DNA of 64,000 nucleotides from Ailurus styani (taxonomy: Eukaryota; Chordata; Mammalia; Carnivora; Ailuridae), in the NCBI GenBank assembly GCA_002007465.1, contig LNAC01000030.1:7911697-7975696 (forward strand), given 5' to 3'. The notes beneath the pieces were generated by a model that saw only the letters and a program-made list of their open reading frames with translations, was not told the DNA's origin and did not search any database. Below, in pieces: positions 55,441 through 64,000 of the stretch. The position numbers and the translations under genes are program-made. Every line of letters starts with the position of its first letter. Position 1 is the first letter of the stretch.

Positions 55441-55965
55441 AATGCGGTTGATTTTACTCAGAGGCAGTTCTAAGGCTGAAGAAGCTGAGATGTGGTTTTC
55501 AGTGAGGTCATCTTTATTGCCTGGCGGGATGCAGGTGCCTTCCTGCCCGTATCTGGGATTTAGACTCTCCACTGGCTGATGCTGACTTTCACCATGGACC
55601 TCCTTCTTTGGGTTCAGACCTCAGAGAAGGTGGGATGAGCTTGGGATTCTGAGCTGCTTTAGCTTGGGCTCAGGGAGTTGGCAGAAGCCAGTCTTCTAAA
55701 ACACACTCTCTCCTCCTCTTGCCATGCTCAGAGGTACGTGGGCAGAGACAGGGTTAAACAATATTTTTTTCTAGCTACTTCTCAATAGGTTGTTTTAAGA
55801 ACGTGAGACCAGAAGAGGCTGTTGGTGGGTCCTAACTGCAGATGGTGTTCCATGACACCAGCTAGCTCTTGAGTTCTAGGTTAGCCAACTATGTTCATAG
55901 TACAATCACTGGGCATCAGATTTCTCCTGAACAAATTCCTTGGGGTTGACAATGTGTTGACAACT
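55440..55965. other. intronic unique DNA
   Basis: No repeat family or exon recognised. Confidence 0.4.
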
Positions 55966-55969
55966 GGAA

Positions 55970-56190
55970 TAAGAGCAGGGGCACTGGAGGCAACAAGTGG
56001 CTTCAAGTCCCCGCTCTGCCACTAATGAGCTGTGTGACCCTGGGGAAGTCACTTCACCTGAGTCTCAGTTTCCTCACTCGCAGGTTGTGGGCTATAGTGG
56101 TACCCACCTCATGGAGTTGTTGGGGGATCCGACCACTTTAGAAAAGTGATTGGTTTAAAGCCCTGTACGGAGCAAGTTAATAATACCCTT
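55970..56190 (+). repeat. MIR in GRHL3 intron 1
   Basis: CGCTCTGCCACTAATGAGCT at 56012 and GAGTCTCAGTTTCCTCACTCG at 56060. Confidence 0.85.
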
Positions 56191-56855
56191 GTTACTTCGC
56201 ACAGAAATAACCAGTATTTCTGAACCTCTTGCTTTCTACTTTTCCACATTCTGAAAACAGACAAAAATCTTAAGATGTGTCTTCATCCCACTTCAATCTG
56301 CCGGTTAAAACTGCAGAGGCTACAGACAGAATCTATTCTTTGGTGCCCCTCAAGTGGTAAGCCTCCTGAAGCTGGGTTACTCCAACAGAAAGCTTCCTGA
56401 TTTTATCCTCCTTAATGATTTGGGTTTTGAAGTCAGATCCGCTGACAGTTGAGACTTCTCCCTCTGGGGTGGGGTGAGGGCAACCTGTCCCTGCAGAGTA
56501 ATTGCAGACAGACTCTGAAGCCACCATTTGAGATTACAATGACAGAGCCTCAGGGCCTGGGGGCTCAGCTGCCCCTACCGATACCTGGGGGGTTGGGGGA
56601 GCAAGTGCTTGGCTTGCAAGTTTTGCACTGTTGCTGTTGGTGCTGCTGTGGCCACTGGCTTGGCTGCCGAATTCCCCCAACAGTGCCGACTGAAGAGGGT
56701 TGGTCCTAGCGTCCACCTCGAGCTCTGACAGAATGACGAAATCTTGCTAGGCCTTCGTGTGGTGGGACAAGCCGGGCTTGCATAGGGCTAAATTCTGCCA
56801 CTTAGCAACCCCAGGGTCTGGTGAATTTGTTTCTCCTCCCTGACCCTCGGTTTCC
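56190..56855. other. intronic unique DNA
   Basis: No clear feature except a weak MIR fragment at about 56795-56880 (CTCGGTTTCCTCCTCTATCC). Confidence 0.4.
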
Positions 56856-56859
56856 TCCT

Positions 56860-57430
56860 CTATCCAATAGGGGCTACGCACACCTACCTGGCAGGGGAAA
56901 CAATGCGCTCCCACATGTGAGCCCCCCGGCCCGGGACTGGAGCTCCTTAATGGCAGCCCGATCCCTACGCCTGGGGAGGAAGGCGGCCCTTCGCAGGCCA
57001 GGTCCTGGGGTGCATGGCGGTGGTGTCAGAACCCAGCTCAAGGCAGCTGGCGGGTGGAGCGCTCCGGCCTTTCATGTGGCTGGGCCCAGCGCCTGCCGGG
57101 TGCGTCTGCCAGCCGCCGGGCCGACGCAGCACGCCTCGGGTGCCGCCAGCCAGCACCGCCGCCTGCCCCCGGGCCAGAGCCGCCCGCAAGGGATCCTGGG
57201 CGGGCAACGGAAGTCGCTCTCGGCCCGCGGCTCTCCTCTCGTGGGAAAACAGCCCGCGCCTGCGCGCTGCCCGCCAGAGCTCTTGGGGGCGACGCGCTGG
57301 CACGCCTGGGCCTTAGGCCAGTTGCTGTGGTCTTCTCGGCCCCTCTGGAGTTACAGGTAGAGTGGTGCTCCAGGGCCTACTGTGTGTCCGGCGCACCTGC
57401 GCTGGCTCGCGCCTCCTGGGAGGAAATGAG
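56860..57430. promoter_or_regulatory. CpG island in GRHL3 intron 1
   Basis: By hand I count about 36 CpG in 57001-57305 at roughly 70 percent GC, so observed over expected is close to 1. This is denser than the exon 1 promoter. It includes a CGGAAGT ETS-type site at 57208-57214. Long open frames on both strands (for example 179 codons from 56821) are expected of such DNA, and I recognise none. It lies 2.1-2.7 kb downstream of exon 1 and 1.2 kb upstream of the possible alternative exon, so an internal promoter is plausible. Confidence 0.7.
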
Positions 57431-58089
57431 AGGCTAGCAGAGTACGTGATCAGCACACAGTAGGTCTGTCGAGTGGATGAGTGAGAAGTGAGTGAGGCGC
57501 ACCAGGATTCCCCTCTACAGTCTGGCTCAGTCTGCAGACTGGGAGCCCACCCGCCGCCCGGAATCTCCCTCCCCAAAGCCTTAGTGAGACAGGATGGGGG
57601 GGGAAACGTCCCAGTGGGTGACCACAGGCCTCTGTCGCCCTTCATCTGATCTCCAGGAGTGCCAGGCTCCAGACTGCCTGGAGCGCTGAAAGAGTTAACC
57701 AGGAACGCCTCCCCGCTGTGGTTTTGTGGTCGAAACCATGATTGCCAGGAGCAAATTTTTGTCGTGCACAAGGTGTGTTATTAAAAGTCGGAGTTACGCT
57801 GCTGGTGAATGAAAAGTTAAAAGCCCTCATTAAGCTCCGCCTGTAAAACAGGCAGACTGGGTCTTAGACAGCCCTAACGGCGGAGACTTGGGGTGCAGGA
57901 CACTGCTGAATTTCCTGCCACTGCACTGGCTGCACCGGGTCAGGTGCCTGGAGCCACAGAGGGCTTCAGGGAGGGAGGGGGTTCCACACAAAGGAAAGCC
58001 AGCGGAAGGAAAGGCCATGGGGCTGAAACACAGATATACTGGAAGCTTTCCCTTTGGTTGAAAAAAAAATAACAGCCAAGCATTGAGAG

Positions 58090-58238
58090 CTGACTCCACA
58101 GCAGGCTCAGTGTCCAGTGCTTGATAAACACATTATCTACTTTAACCTTTCCAGGGATCCAATGAGGATGGGAATATAAATTCAGATTTGCCAAGGAGGG
58201 CTCTGAGACTTGCCCCAGGCTTGCTCAAGATCTCAGGG
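58090..58238 (-). repeat. MIR
   Basis: GTGTCCAGTGCTTGATAAAC to GGGATCCAATGAGGATGGGA. Confidence 0.6.
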
Positions 58239-58253
58239 AACAGCTGGGATCTT

Positions 58254-58428
58254 TTTTTTATTTGACACAGAGAGAGAGATCACAAGTAGGCAGAGAGGCA
58301 GGCAGAGAGACAGGGAGAGGAGGAAGCAGGCTCCCCGCCGAGCTGAGAGCCCGATGCGGGCCTCGATCCCAGGACGCTGAGATCATGACCTGAGCCAAAA
58401 GCAGAGGCTTTAACCCACTAAGCCACCC
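58254..58428 (-). mobile_element. young SINEC, reverse, with shortened 5' end
   Basis: Perfect 15-base duplications AACAGCTGGGATCTT at 58239-58253 and 58429-58443. The tRNA-like end stops at AAGCCACCC, a few bases short of the usual GGCGCCC. Confidence 0.96.
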
Positions 58429-58487
58429 AACAGCTGGGATCTTAACTGGGTCTTATCCGAGGGGCTAAAAGGAAGCCCCACACCAAT

Positions 58488-58611
58488 ATGTCACACTACC
58501 TCCTATCTGTACAGATACTGAAAAAAGACGAGGAGATATGCCAAACTGTTAACAGTGGTTATCTGAGTAGAGGAATACAGGTGAATCTAGTTCTGCTTCC
58601 AATTTTTCTGT
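58488..58611 (+). other. possible relic of a GRHL3 alternative first exon
   Basis: A frame open from ATG 58488 contains LLPIF at 58593-58607, then CT (58608-58609) and a GT at 58610. Human GRHL3, as I recall, has a second N-terminal form ending SILPIFLFRSV, which would need exactly this phase before exon 2. The local ATG-Trp start of the human form is not preserved here (CAGGTG instead), and GTTTTA is a poor donor. The sequence also matches an old L1 tail. See the findings. Confidence 0.3.
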
Positions 58612-58670
58612 TTTACATTTTATATATTGTGTTTTCCATACCTATGTTACTTTCGAAATGGGGAGGGTGA
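58535..58670 (+). mobile_element. old L1/HAL1 3' end
   Basis: AACAGTGGTTATCTGAGTAG at 58550 and TTTTCTGTTTTACATTTTAT near 58604 are the standard terminal wording of old L1/HAL1 copies. Confidence 0.6.
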
Positions 58671-58721
58671 GGAGAGGAATTTACTGTTTTTCAAAGAGAG
58701 TTATTGGTTCATCTAAAAATG

Positions 58722-58912
58722 GTGTTCTCGAAATGTGGTTCCTGGACCAACATCATCTTCACCACCTGGGAACTTGTTAGAAATGCAAATTCTCAGCCTC
58801 ACCCTAGACCTACTGAATCAGAAATTCTGGGGGTAGGGCTCAGCAATATGTTTTAACAGGCCCTCCAGGCGATTCTGATGCATTTTCAAGTTTAAGAACC
58901 ATTGGCCTAGAA
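58722..58912 (-). mobile_element. MER5A (hAT-Charlie) element
   Basis: TTCTCGAAATGTGGTTCCTG through AACTTGTTAGAAATGCAAAT to GTTTAAGAACCATTGG; nearly full length at about 190 bases. Confidence 0.85.
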
Positions 58913-58979
58913 GACCTGGCAGAGGATTGGGAAGCAGGAGGTTCCCAGATCCTCTTCTGACCTGCCACGGAGTCGCTAG

Positions 58980-59150
58980 GGCAGCCGGCTGAGAGTTTTG
59001 CTGTGGGGGTCACACTTGTGTTTGAACTTAGCTCTGCCACATGTGGACCAAGTGACTTTTGGATGAGCTCCTTAACCTCTCAAGGTGTCAATTGCTGTGT
59101 GTAAATTGGTGCTAACACCCCCTCCGCAACCCCCCCCCTCACAGGGCAAG
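58980..59150 (+). repeat. MIR
   Basis: TGAACTTAGCTCTGCCACAT at 59023 and TCCTTAACCTCTCAAGGTGT. Confidence 0.68.
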
Positions 59151-59179
59151 TATGAGAATGAAAAGACCTGATGCTTTTA

Positions 59180-59400
59180 TTTATTTATTTTTAAATATCT
59201 TATTTATTTATTTGAGGGAGAGAGAGAGCAAGAGAGAGTATGAGGAGTGGGGAGGGGCAGAGGGAGAGGAAGAAGCAGACTCCCTGCTGAGCAAGGAGCC
59301 TGACTGCTTGGGCCCCGGATGCAGGGCTCATCCCAGAACCCTGAGATCATGACCTGAGCCAAAGGCAGACACTTAACCCACTGAGCCCGGGGTCGCCCCA
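59180..59400 (-). mobile_element. SINEC, reverse
   Basis: A (TTTA)n start. GACCTGATGCTTTTA (59165-59179) and GGCCTGCTGCTTTTA (59401-59415) flank it, 13 of 15 matching. Confidence 0.92.
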
Positions 59401-59644
59401 GGCCTGCTGCTTTTAAATAACTGTTCCCTTCCCTTCTTCCCCTGTCTTCCTTCCATCTTGAGAGCTCAACATTTGCAAAATGGAGCAAAATAATCCTAGC
59501 TGGCTGCCTCCCTCCAATTCCTTTCATCTTCTAAGAAGTCAGAGCAACTGACCTAGTGAATGTCCTTAAGGGAAATTATCTCACCAATATTTGGTGTTCT
59601 TTTTCTGGTGGGTGGAGCACCTGGGTGGCAAGAAATGGAAATTC

Positions 59645-59775
59645 TGGAGGGCAGGGACAGCGTGGTAGTTATGTTTGTGTCTTAGTACCCAGCACAGGGC
59701 CTATTATAGAGTAACCCTCGGTGAATGTTTGTTGAATGAATCAGTGAGTGAATGAATGAAGGGATGTGGCACCCC
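59645..59775 (+). mobile_element. L2 3' terminus
   Basis: GAGGGCAGGGACAGCGTGGT and GTGAATGTTTGTTGAATGAATC. Confidence 0.85.
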
Positions 59776-59943
59776 AGGTTTATAGGTGGATTTCAATTTC
59801 TTTTACATCTCAATTGAAAGAGGAAAAAAAAACCAGGAAAATTGGACAGGAAACCAAAAGAAGAGCATAGCATGAAAGAAGAATTCCTGTAGAGGACAGT
59901 TTTTCAAAGAGGAGAAAGTGAGTTTCTGGTGTAATTAGAAAAT

Positions 59944-59959
59944 GGCACATAATTAATTT
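59944..59959. repeat. target-site duplication of the antisense L1
   Basis: GGCACATAATTAATTT, identical to 60522-60537. Confidence 0.95.
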
Positions 59960-60521
59960 TTTTTAAATTTTATTTTTATTCTTTGCCCAAGGGGTACAGG
60001 TCTGTGAATCATCAGGCTTACATCTTTCACAGCACTCACCAAAGCACAAACCCTCCCCAATGTCCATAACCCATCCACCCTATCCCTACCCTCCCACCCC
60101 CCAGTAACCCTCAGTTTGTTTTGTGAGATCAGGAGTCTCTTATGGTTTGTGTCCTTCCCCATCCCATCTTGTTTCATTATTTTTCCCTCCCTACCCCCCA
60201 CGACCCCCCACCCTGCCCCTCAAGTTCCTCATATCAGAGAGATCATATGATAATTGTCTTTCTCTGATTGACTTATTTCGCTCAGCATAATACCCTCCAG
60301 TTCCATCCATGTCGTTGCAAACGGCAAGATTTCGTTTCTTTTGATAGCTGCATAGTATTCCATTGTATATATATACCACATCTTCTTTATCCATTCATCT
60401 GTTGATGGACATCTAGGTTCTTTCCATAGTTTGGCTACTGTGGACATTGCTGCTATAAACATTCGGATGCACGTGCCCCTGAGGATCACTACCTTTGTGT
60501 CTTTAGGATAAATACCCAGTA
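59960..60521 (-). mobile_element. young 5'-truncated LINE-1, antisense in GRHL3 intron 1
   Basis: Reads on the - strand from the last part of ORF2 (stop at 60229-60231) through the G-rich 3' UTR to a poly(A)-type end at 59960. Perfect 16-base duplications flank it. Its ORF2 tail of about 97 codons differs from the copy at 695-3124 at only three residues. A poly(A) signal for antisense transcripts is carried in. Confidence 0.96.
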
Positions 60522-60537
60522 GGCACATAATTAATTT
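60522..60537. repeat. target-site duplication of the antisense L1
   Basis: Partner of 59944-59959, 16 of 16 bases. Confidence 0.95.
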
Positions 60538-60769
60538 ACATGCAACTAGAAGCTTTGGCTGGGGCCTGACTGCCCTCACCCTGCCCACCCAAAGTCAGAT
60601 GATGAATGTTTGCCCCTCTTATCTGGGAATCTCTAAGCTTCAGGTCTCCTGCTGCTGCTAGGAAAAGATGTCCCATTTACAAATGGGAGAAGGTGAGGCT
60701 GTGAGTTGTCATGCAATTTGCTGGGGCCTACCCTACAAAGTGAGTTTTAGTAATAGTAATAATAATAAT

Positions 60770-61080
60770 GGTTCACATTATTATGCGCGGGCACTCTGCT
60801 GATTACCTGCATTATCTCATTGCATTTTCCAACAGTAATACCTCACAGAGCTGTAAAGATGAAGTAAAACAATGACTAGAAACTGTTGAGCCAGCACCTG
60901 GTGCTTGGTAAACCCTCAAGTGAATAGCCACTCTCATAAGAATTCTGTGAGGTTAGTCCTCCTGTCTTTTCCTCTTTTACAGGGAAGAAAGCCAGGGCAC
61001 AGAGAGGTCAAGTTGCATAAAGTCACACAGCTCGTAACTAGCAGAGCTGAAAGTGGAACCAGGTCTGTGAAGCTCTGGGG
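60770..61080 (-). repeat. MIR relics
   Basis: GCATTATCTCATTGCATTTTCC near 60809, and TCACACAGCTCGTAACTAGC near 61022. Confidence 0.7.
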
Positions 61081-62255
61081 CCCACCCCGTAGCCACGAGC
61101 TCCCACTACCTCATTCAAAGTGGAGGCGCTACAGAGCCATGCCCTAGAATGGACTCCACCATGTTTCCTCCGAGGCCCCCAAAGGGCCCCCAGCCTGCAA
61201 CAAGGCACATTTCACAACCTGGGTGTCCAGAAACCAGATGGGCCACTGGCAAGCCCGAGAACCCCAGAGCGCTCCTGTCATGCCTAAGTAACACCTTGCA
61301 TGGGGCTGACTGAAAAATGATTCTTCCGTGAGTGGCTGTGGCAGGGCCTCCCTGTGGGTAATTAGTGAGTGTGATTGATCACTGCTGAGGAGGCTGGGTG
61401 GCTCATGGCAGGGTTTGGCAAGTTATTGGGTGTATCTGGGTGTCAACACCCAGCTCGGGTGGCCCCTGGAACTCTTCCTCCTCAGGCTGGAGGGAAGTGG
61501 GACCCAGCTCACTAGATCTGTCCTGTGCCAGGCATCTCCTTTGGCGGGACTTGAGCTCCCCATACCACCCCCCCCACCCCTGTTAGTTTCCTTCTCTTTT
61601 CAGCAACATTGAGGACGAGTCCTTCCTTTTACATCTCTGAATTATTGATGTGCCTTTGGGAAAGAGCAGTGATTCAACTTAGTACCAGATAGGAAGCTAA
61701 AGGACTCAAATCTCAATCCTGCTCTATGCTGTGTCCTTAGACAAAGTCACACCTCTGAGAAACAGGAGTTTAAAAGTCCCTTTATACCCTAAATGGAACC
61801 CAAAAGTCCTCAGCTGATGGCCGAGACACATTTACTTAGTCTCACTGAGAGTTTCAAGTGGCACTCAGCCAGAAAGCTGTGGGCATCGAGAGTCCAACAG
61901 GACTTGGGATGAAACCCACTTCACCACCCTGGGCTTCCTCCGTCCTGGTGCCCAGAATGATGCATGGTAGAGTCAGGAGGCCACGAGTCTGGCTGGGTGT
62001 GGAACAGCTGGTACCACACCCCTCCGGTGCTGTGGGTCCTGAGTGAGCTGCTGCGGCAAGGCCCCACCCACACGAGAGCCCCTGCATGGGCGGTTTGCAC
62101 ATCCCCACAGGCTAGAGACCGGGGCCTCAGGAAGGGAGGCTTATCAGCTAGATGCCCGAGCTCCTCTCTCTTGATCTTGGATGCAACTGTCTCTGAAATG
62201 GAGGAGAAGCTGGGCCAGGGAGGCTCTGAGTACACAGTCTTGAGAAGGTTCTTGA
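61080..62255. other. intronic unique DNA
   Basis: GC-balanced. Frames of up to 113 codons on both strands, none recognised; a C-run at 61565-61578. Confidence 0.4.
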
Positions 62256-62259
62256 CGCT

Positions 62260-62435
62260 AGAAACCAGAGACCTCTGTTCTAAGCTTCATGTCGTGAGAT
62301 ACTAGCTGGTTGGCCTTAGGCAAGCCAGTGGCCCTCTCTGTGGCTCAATTTTTCCTGCTATCACCTGGGGGAGAGTCATACGTTCCCTCCCTACTTTACA
62401 GGGGCGTTGCAGGATCAGAGGTGATGACAAACGTA
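62260..62435 (+). repeat. MIR
   Basis: GATACTAGCTGGTTGGCCTT at 62298, then CTCTCTGTGGCTCAATTTTT at 62333. Confidence 0.68.
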
Positions 62436-62639
62436 TGAGAAGCATGTTGAAAAATACAACACACCATGCAAATGTGAAGGATTATCAAATCTCCCACTTG
62501 AGTTTCCTCCTTAGGGGGCTGGCCTTCTTCCAAACAAGGCAATGTATGCAAAAACCCTGGCACACAGTAGGTAAGCAGGCTCTGGGAGCTGTCCCAGGCT
62601 TACGCTTTGGATCCTGCTGTTCCTCTCCTCTGGAAGATC

Positions 62640-62930
62640 CAAGGTCCTCCCGACCTACCTCCCCTCTCCCTTTCCGCCTGCAGCCCTCTTCTTGATCACA
62701 GCCCATCACTCCCCAAAGTTCAGGCAGGTCAGGCTCCTGCTTCTTTCCCTAGCTTTCTTCGCCTATCTGACATTAGCCATTTGTTTGTTTTTGTGGTCAT
62801 GTCTATCTTGCTGCTATTAAAAATGCAAACAGCATGACATTGGAGATGACCTTCTTGTCTTGTTGGCACAGGACAAGGCCTGGCACATAGTAGTTACTTG
62901 ACAAATAGTTGTTAAAATGAGGGAGGGATG
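62640..62930 (+). mobile_element. L2 3' end
   Basis: GACAAGGCCTGGCACATAGTAG at 62871 closes the copy. The upstream part is decayed. Confidence 0.7.
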
Positions 62931-62999
62931 CCACCCCTATTTACTGGGTTTTTCTTCTCTTCTACTTCCCTTTTTGGAACCTAGTGGTCAGTGGAAAAG

Positions 63000-63180
63000 T
63001 GACTAGTTGTGGAGTTAGATCCCAGGAAGCCTGGCTTTGAAACTTACTTGGCCAGCCTCCTGGAACAGGTCCCCGAATCTCTGTTGTCTATTTCTTGGTC
63101 TGTAAAGTAGAGATAATAACGCATGATGTACGTGGGGAGGCCCTGTGAGATAATGAATGTGAAAGTCAAGGCAAGGGGTT
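63000..63180 (+). repeat. MIR
   Basis: GATCCCAGGAAGCCTGGCTT at 63018 and GGCCCTGTGAGATAATGAAT. Confidence 0.65.
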
Positions 63181-63302
63181 ATTACACTGTCTCTTTCTTG
63201 TTTTTGACATAGAACCTTATCCACAGACTGGAGGCTTAGGAAGGATGTTAATTTAAGAACCCTGGGCACAGTCTCCCCTTGACTGTCATTTGGGGCTTCT
63301 AA

Positions 63303-63338
63303 GATGATGGTGGTCATGATGATGGTGATGATGATGGC
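63303..63338. repeat. (GAT)n/(GGT)n tract
   Basis: GATGATGGTGGTCATGATGA and GATGATGGC units, about 35 bases. Confidence 0.8.
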
Positions 63339-63469
63339 TATTATTTACTGAGTGATTATGCTCTGGCAGGCTCGAGGCTAAGCACATTTCCTACATTAAT
63401 GTGCTTAATTCTTCTAACAGCCCATGAGATTAGCCCCACTCTAACGTAGCCAGCCCTGGTGACTCCATC

Positions 63470-63680
63470 ACCTGACTGTGTTTTAATTTTCTTCACAGCG
63501 CTTATCACTTACTAAAATTAACTCATTTACCTCCATGTTTATGGTCTATCTTCCCCAATTAAACTGTAAGTTCCATGGGAGCAGAGCCTTATCTGTCCTG
63601 TTCTTGGCTTATTCCCCAGGGCCTAGAAGAGTTCCTCACTAGGCACAGAGAAGACAGTCAATAGACCCATTTAACAGATG
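63470..63680 (+). mobile_element. L2 3' end
   Basis: CACAGCGCTTATCACTTACT at 63496 and AACTGTAAGTTCCATGGGAG at 63563. Confidence 0.85.
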
Positions 63681-64000
63681 AGGAAAGAGCTAAGTCCTCT
63701 TGCCATCCCCTCCTCCCCCATTCTCCTTCCTCCTTCTGGTGGCTGAGGAGTTCTGCCTTGGACAGGGGTATCAACAGACAGTTGTGGAGGCCCTTGGGAA
63801 GGTGACTGCACAGGGTGGGAATCACTGGCCTCCCTTCCTTGTTCTGGCTGTGTCATCCATAAGTAGGGCTTTTCGCATCTCTCATCCACGGGGCCCTCAA
63901 TCCTCAATTCCAGCGTAAAGAGAACAGGTTACCAGAAGTTCTTGGATTTCAGGCTTTGGCACAAAAGTTAATGCTAATCTTATCTGTAGTCAAGACTTTC

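Larger units (their letters stand above)
54729..64000 (+). other. GRHL3: GRHL3 intron 1 (incomplete)
   Basis: Starts at the GTGAGT donor and continues past the window end. It contains old MIR/L2 relics, a CpG island, two SINECs, a MER5A, a young antisense L1 and unique DNA. No further coding exon with consistent phase was seen. Confidence 0.65.

Noticed and set aside
56821..57437. Long frames on both strands in the intronic CpG island
   Set aside because: Stop codons are rare in 70 percent GC DNA; frames exist in several phases at once and none is recognisable.
1..64000. tRNA genes
   Set aside because: All tRNA-like A/B-box matches I saw belong to SINECs (tRNA-Lys derived), not to folded tRNA genes.
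1..64000. CRISPR array or other prokaryotic defence system
   Set aside because: No regularly spaced repeats with unique spacers; spaced repeats here are dispersed retroposons.

Overview
The window is nuclear DNA from a carnivoran mammal, most likely a caniform and, by inference, a mustelid or close relative. About 30 tRNA-Lys-derived Can-SINEs (SINEC) lie on both strands, a family confined to Carnivora. Several young copies carry the GTGGGTTAAAGCCTCTGCC head that I associate with musteloids; that last step is inference. There are also two very young LINE-1 (L1) copies and the usual old mammalian repeats (MIR, L2, older L1, hAT elements). There are no bacterial-type operons, no CRISPR array and no complete protein-coding gene.

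Layout. 1-678 is non-repetitive flank. 695-3124 is a young 5'-truncated L1 with an open ORF2 frame. 3.1-54.3 kb reads as intergenic DNA: old L1 pieces at 4.2-5.7, 8.8-10.5, 19.4-21.2, 37.0-37.5, 39.5-40.0, 41.7-42.0 and 47.8-48.2 kb, many MIR and L2 relics, SINECs, microsatellites, two assembly gaps (22660-22728 and 52907-53065), and an orphan CpG island at 25.0-25.6 kb. At 54.4-54.73 kb there is a promoter (GC box, CCAAT box, CATAAAT) and a short first coding exon reading MSNEL plus a split GA codon, followed by GTGAGT. I recognise this as the first exon of GRHL3 (grainyhead-like 3), + strand. From 54729 to the window end is GRHL3 intron 1; exon 2 (continuing FRSV) is not present. The intron holds a strong CpG island (56.86-57.43 kb), a SINEC/L1/MER5A cluster (58.2-58.9 kb) and a young antisense L1 (59960-60521).

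How it fits together. If human synteny holds, the 54 kb left of GRHL3 is part of the gap between IFNLR1 and GRHL3 and would be expected to hold GRHL3 regulatory DNA. The best places to look are the orphan CpG island, a short GC-rich block and paired AP-1 sites at 31.9-33.0 kb, and the intronic CpG island. The most interesting single observation is a possible relic of the alternative GRHL3 first exon, about 3.9 kb downstream of exon 1, inside an old L1-like tail. Three separate loci also show a SINEC inserted into the target-site duplication of a neighbouring SINEC. I see no convincing new gene system. Repeat boundaries were set by eye and most are good to about 10-30 bases, except where a target-site duplication fixes them.
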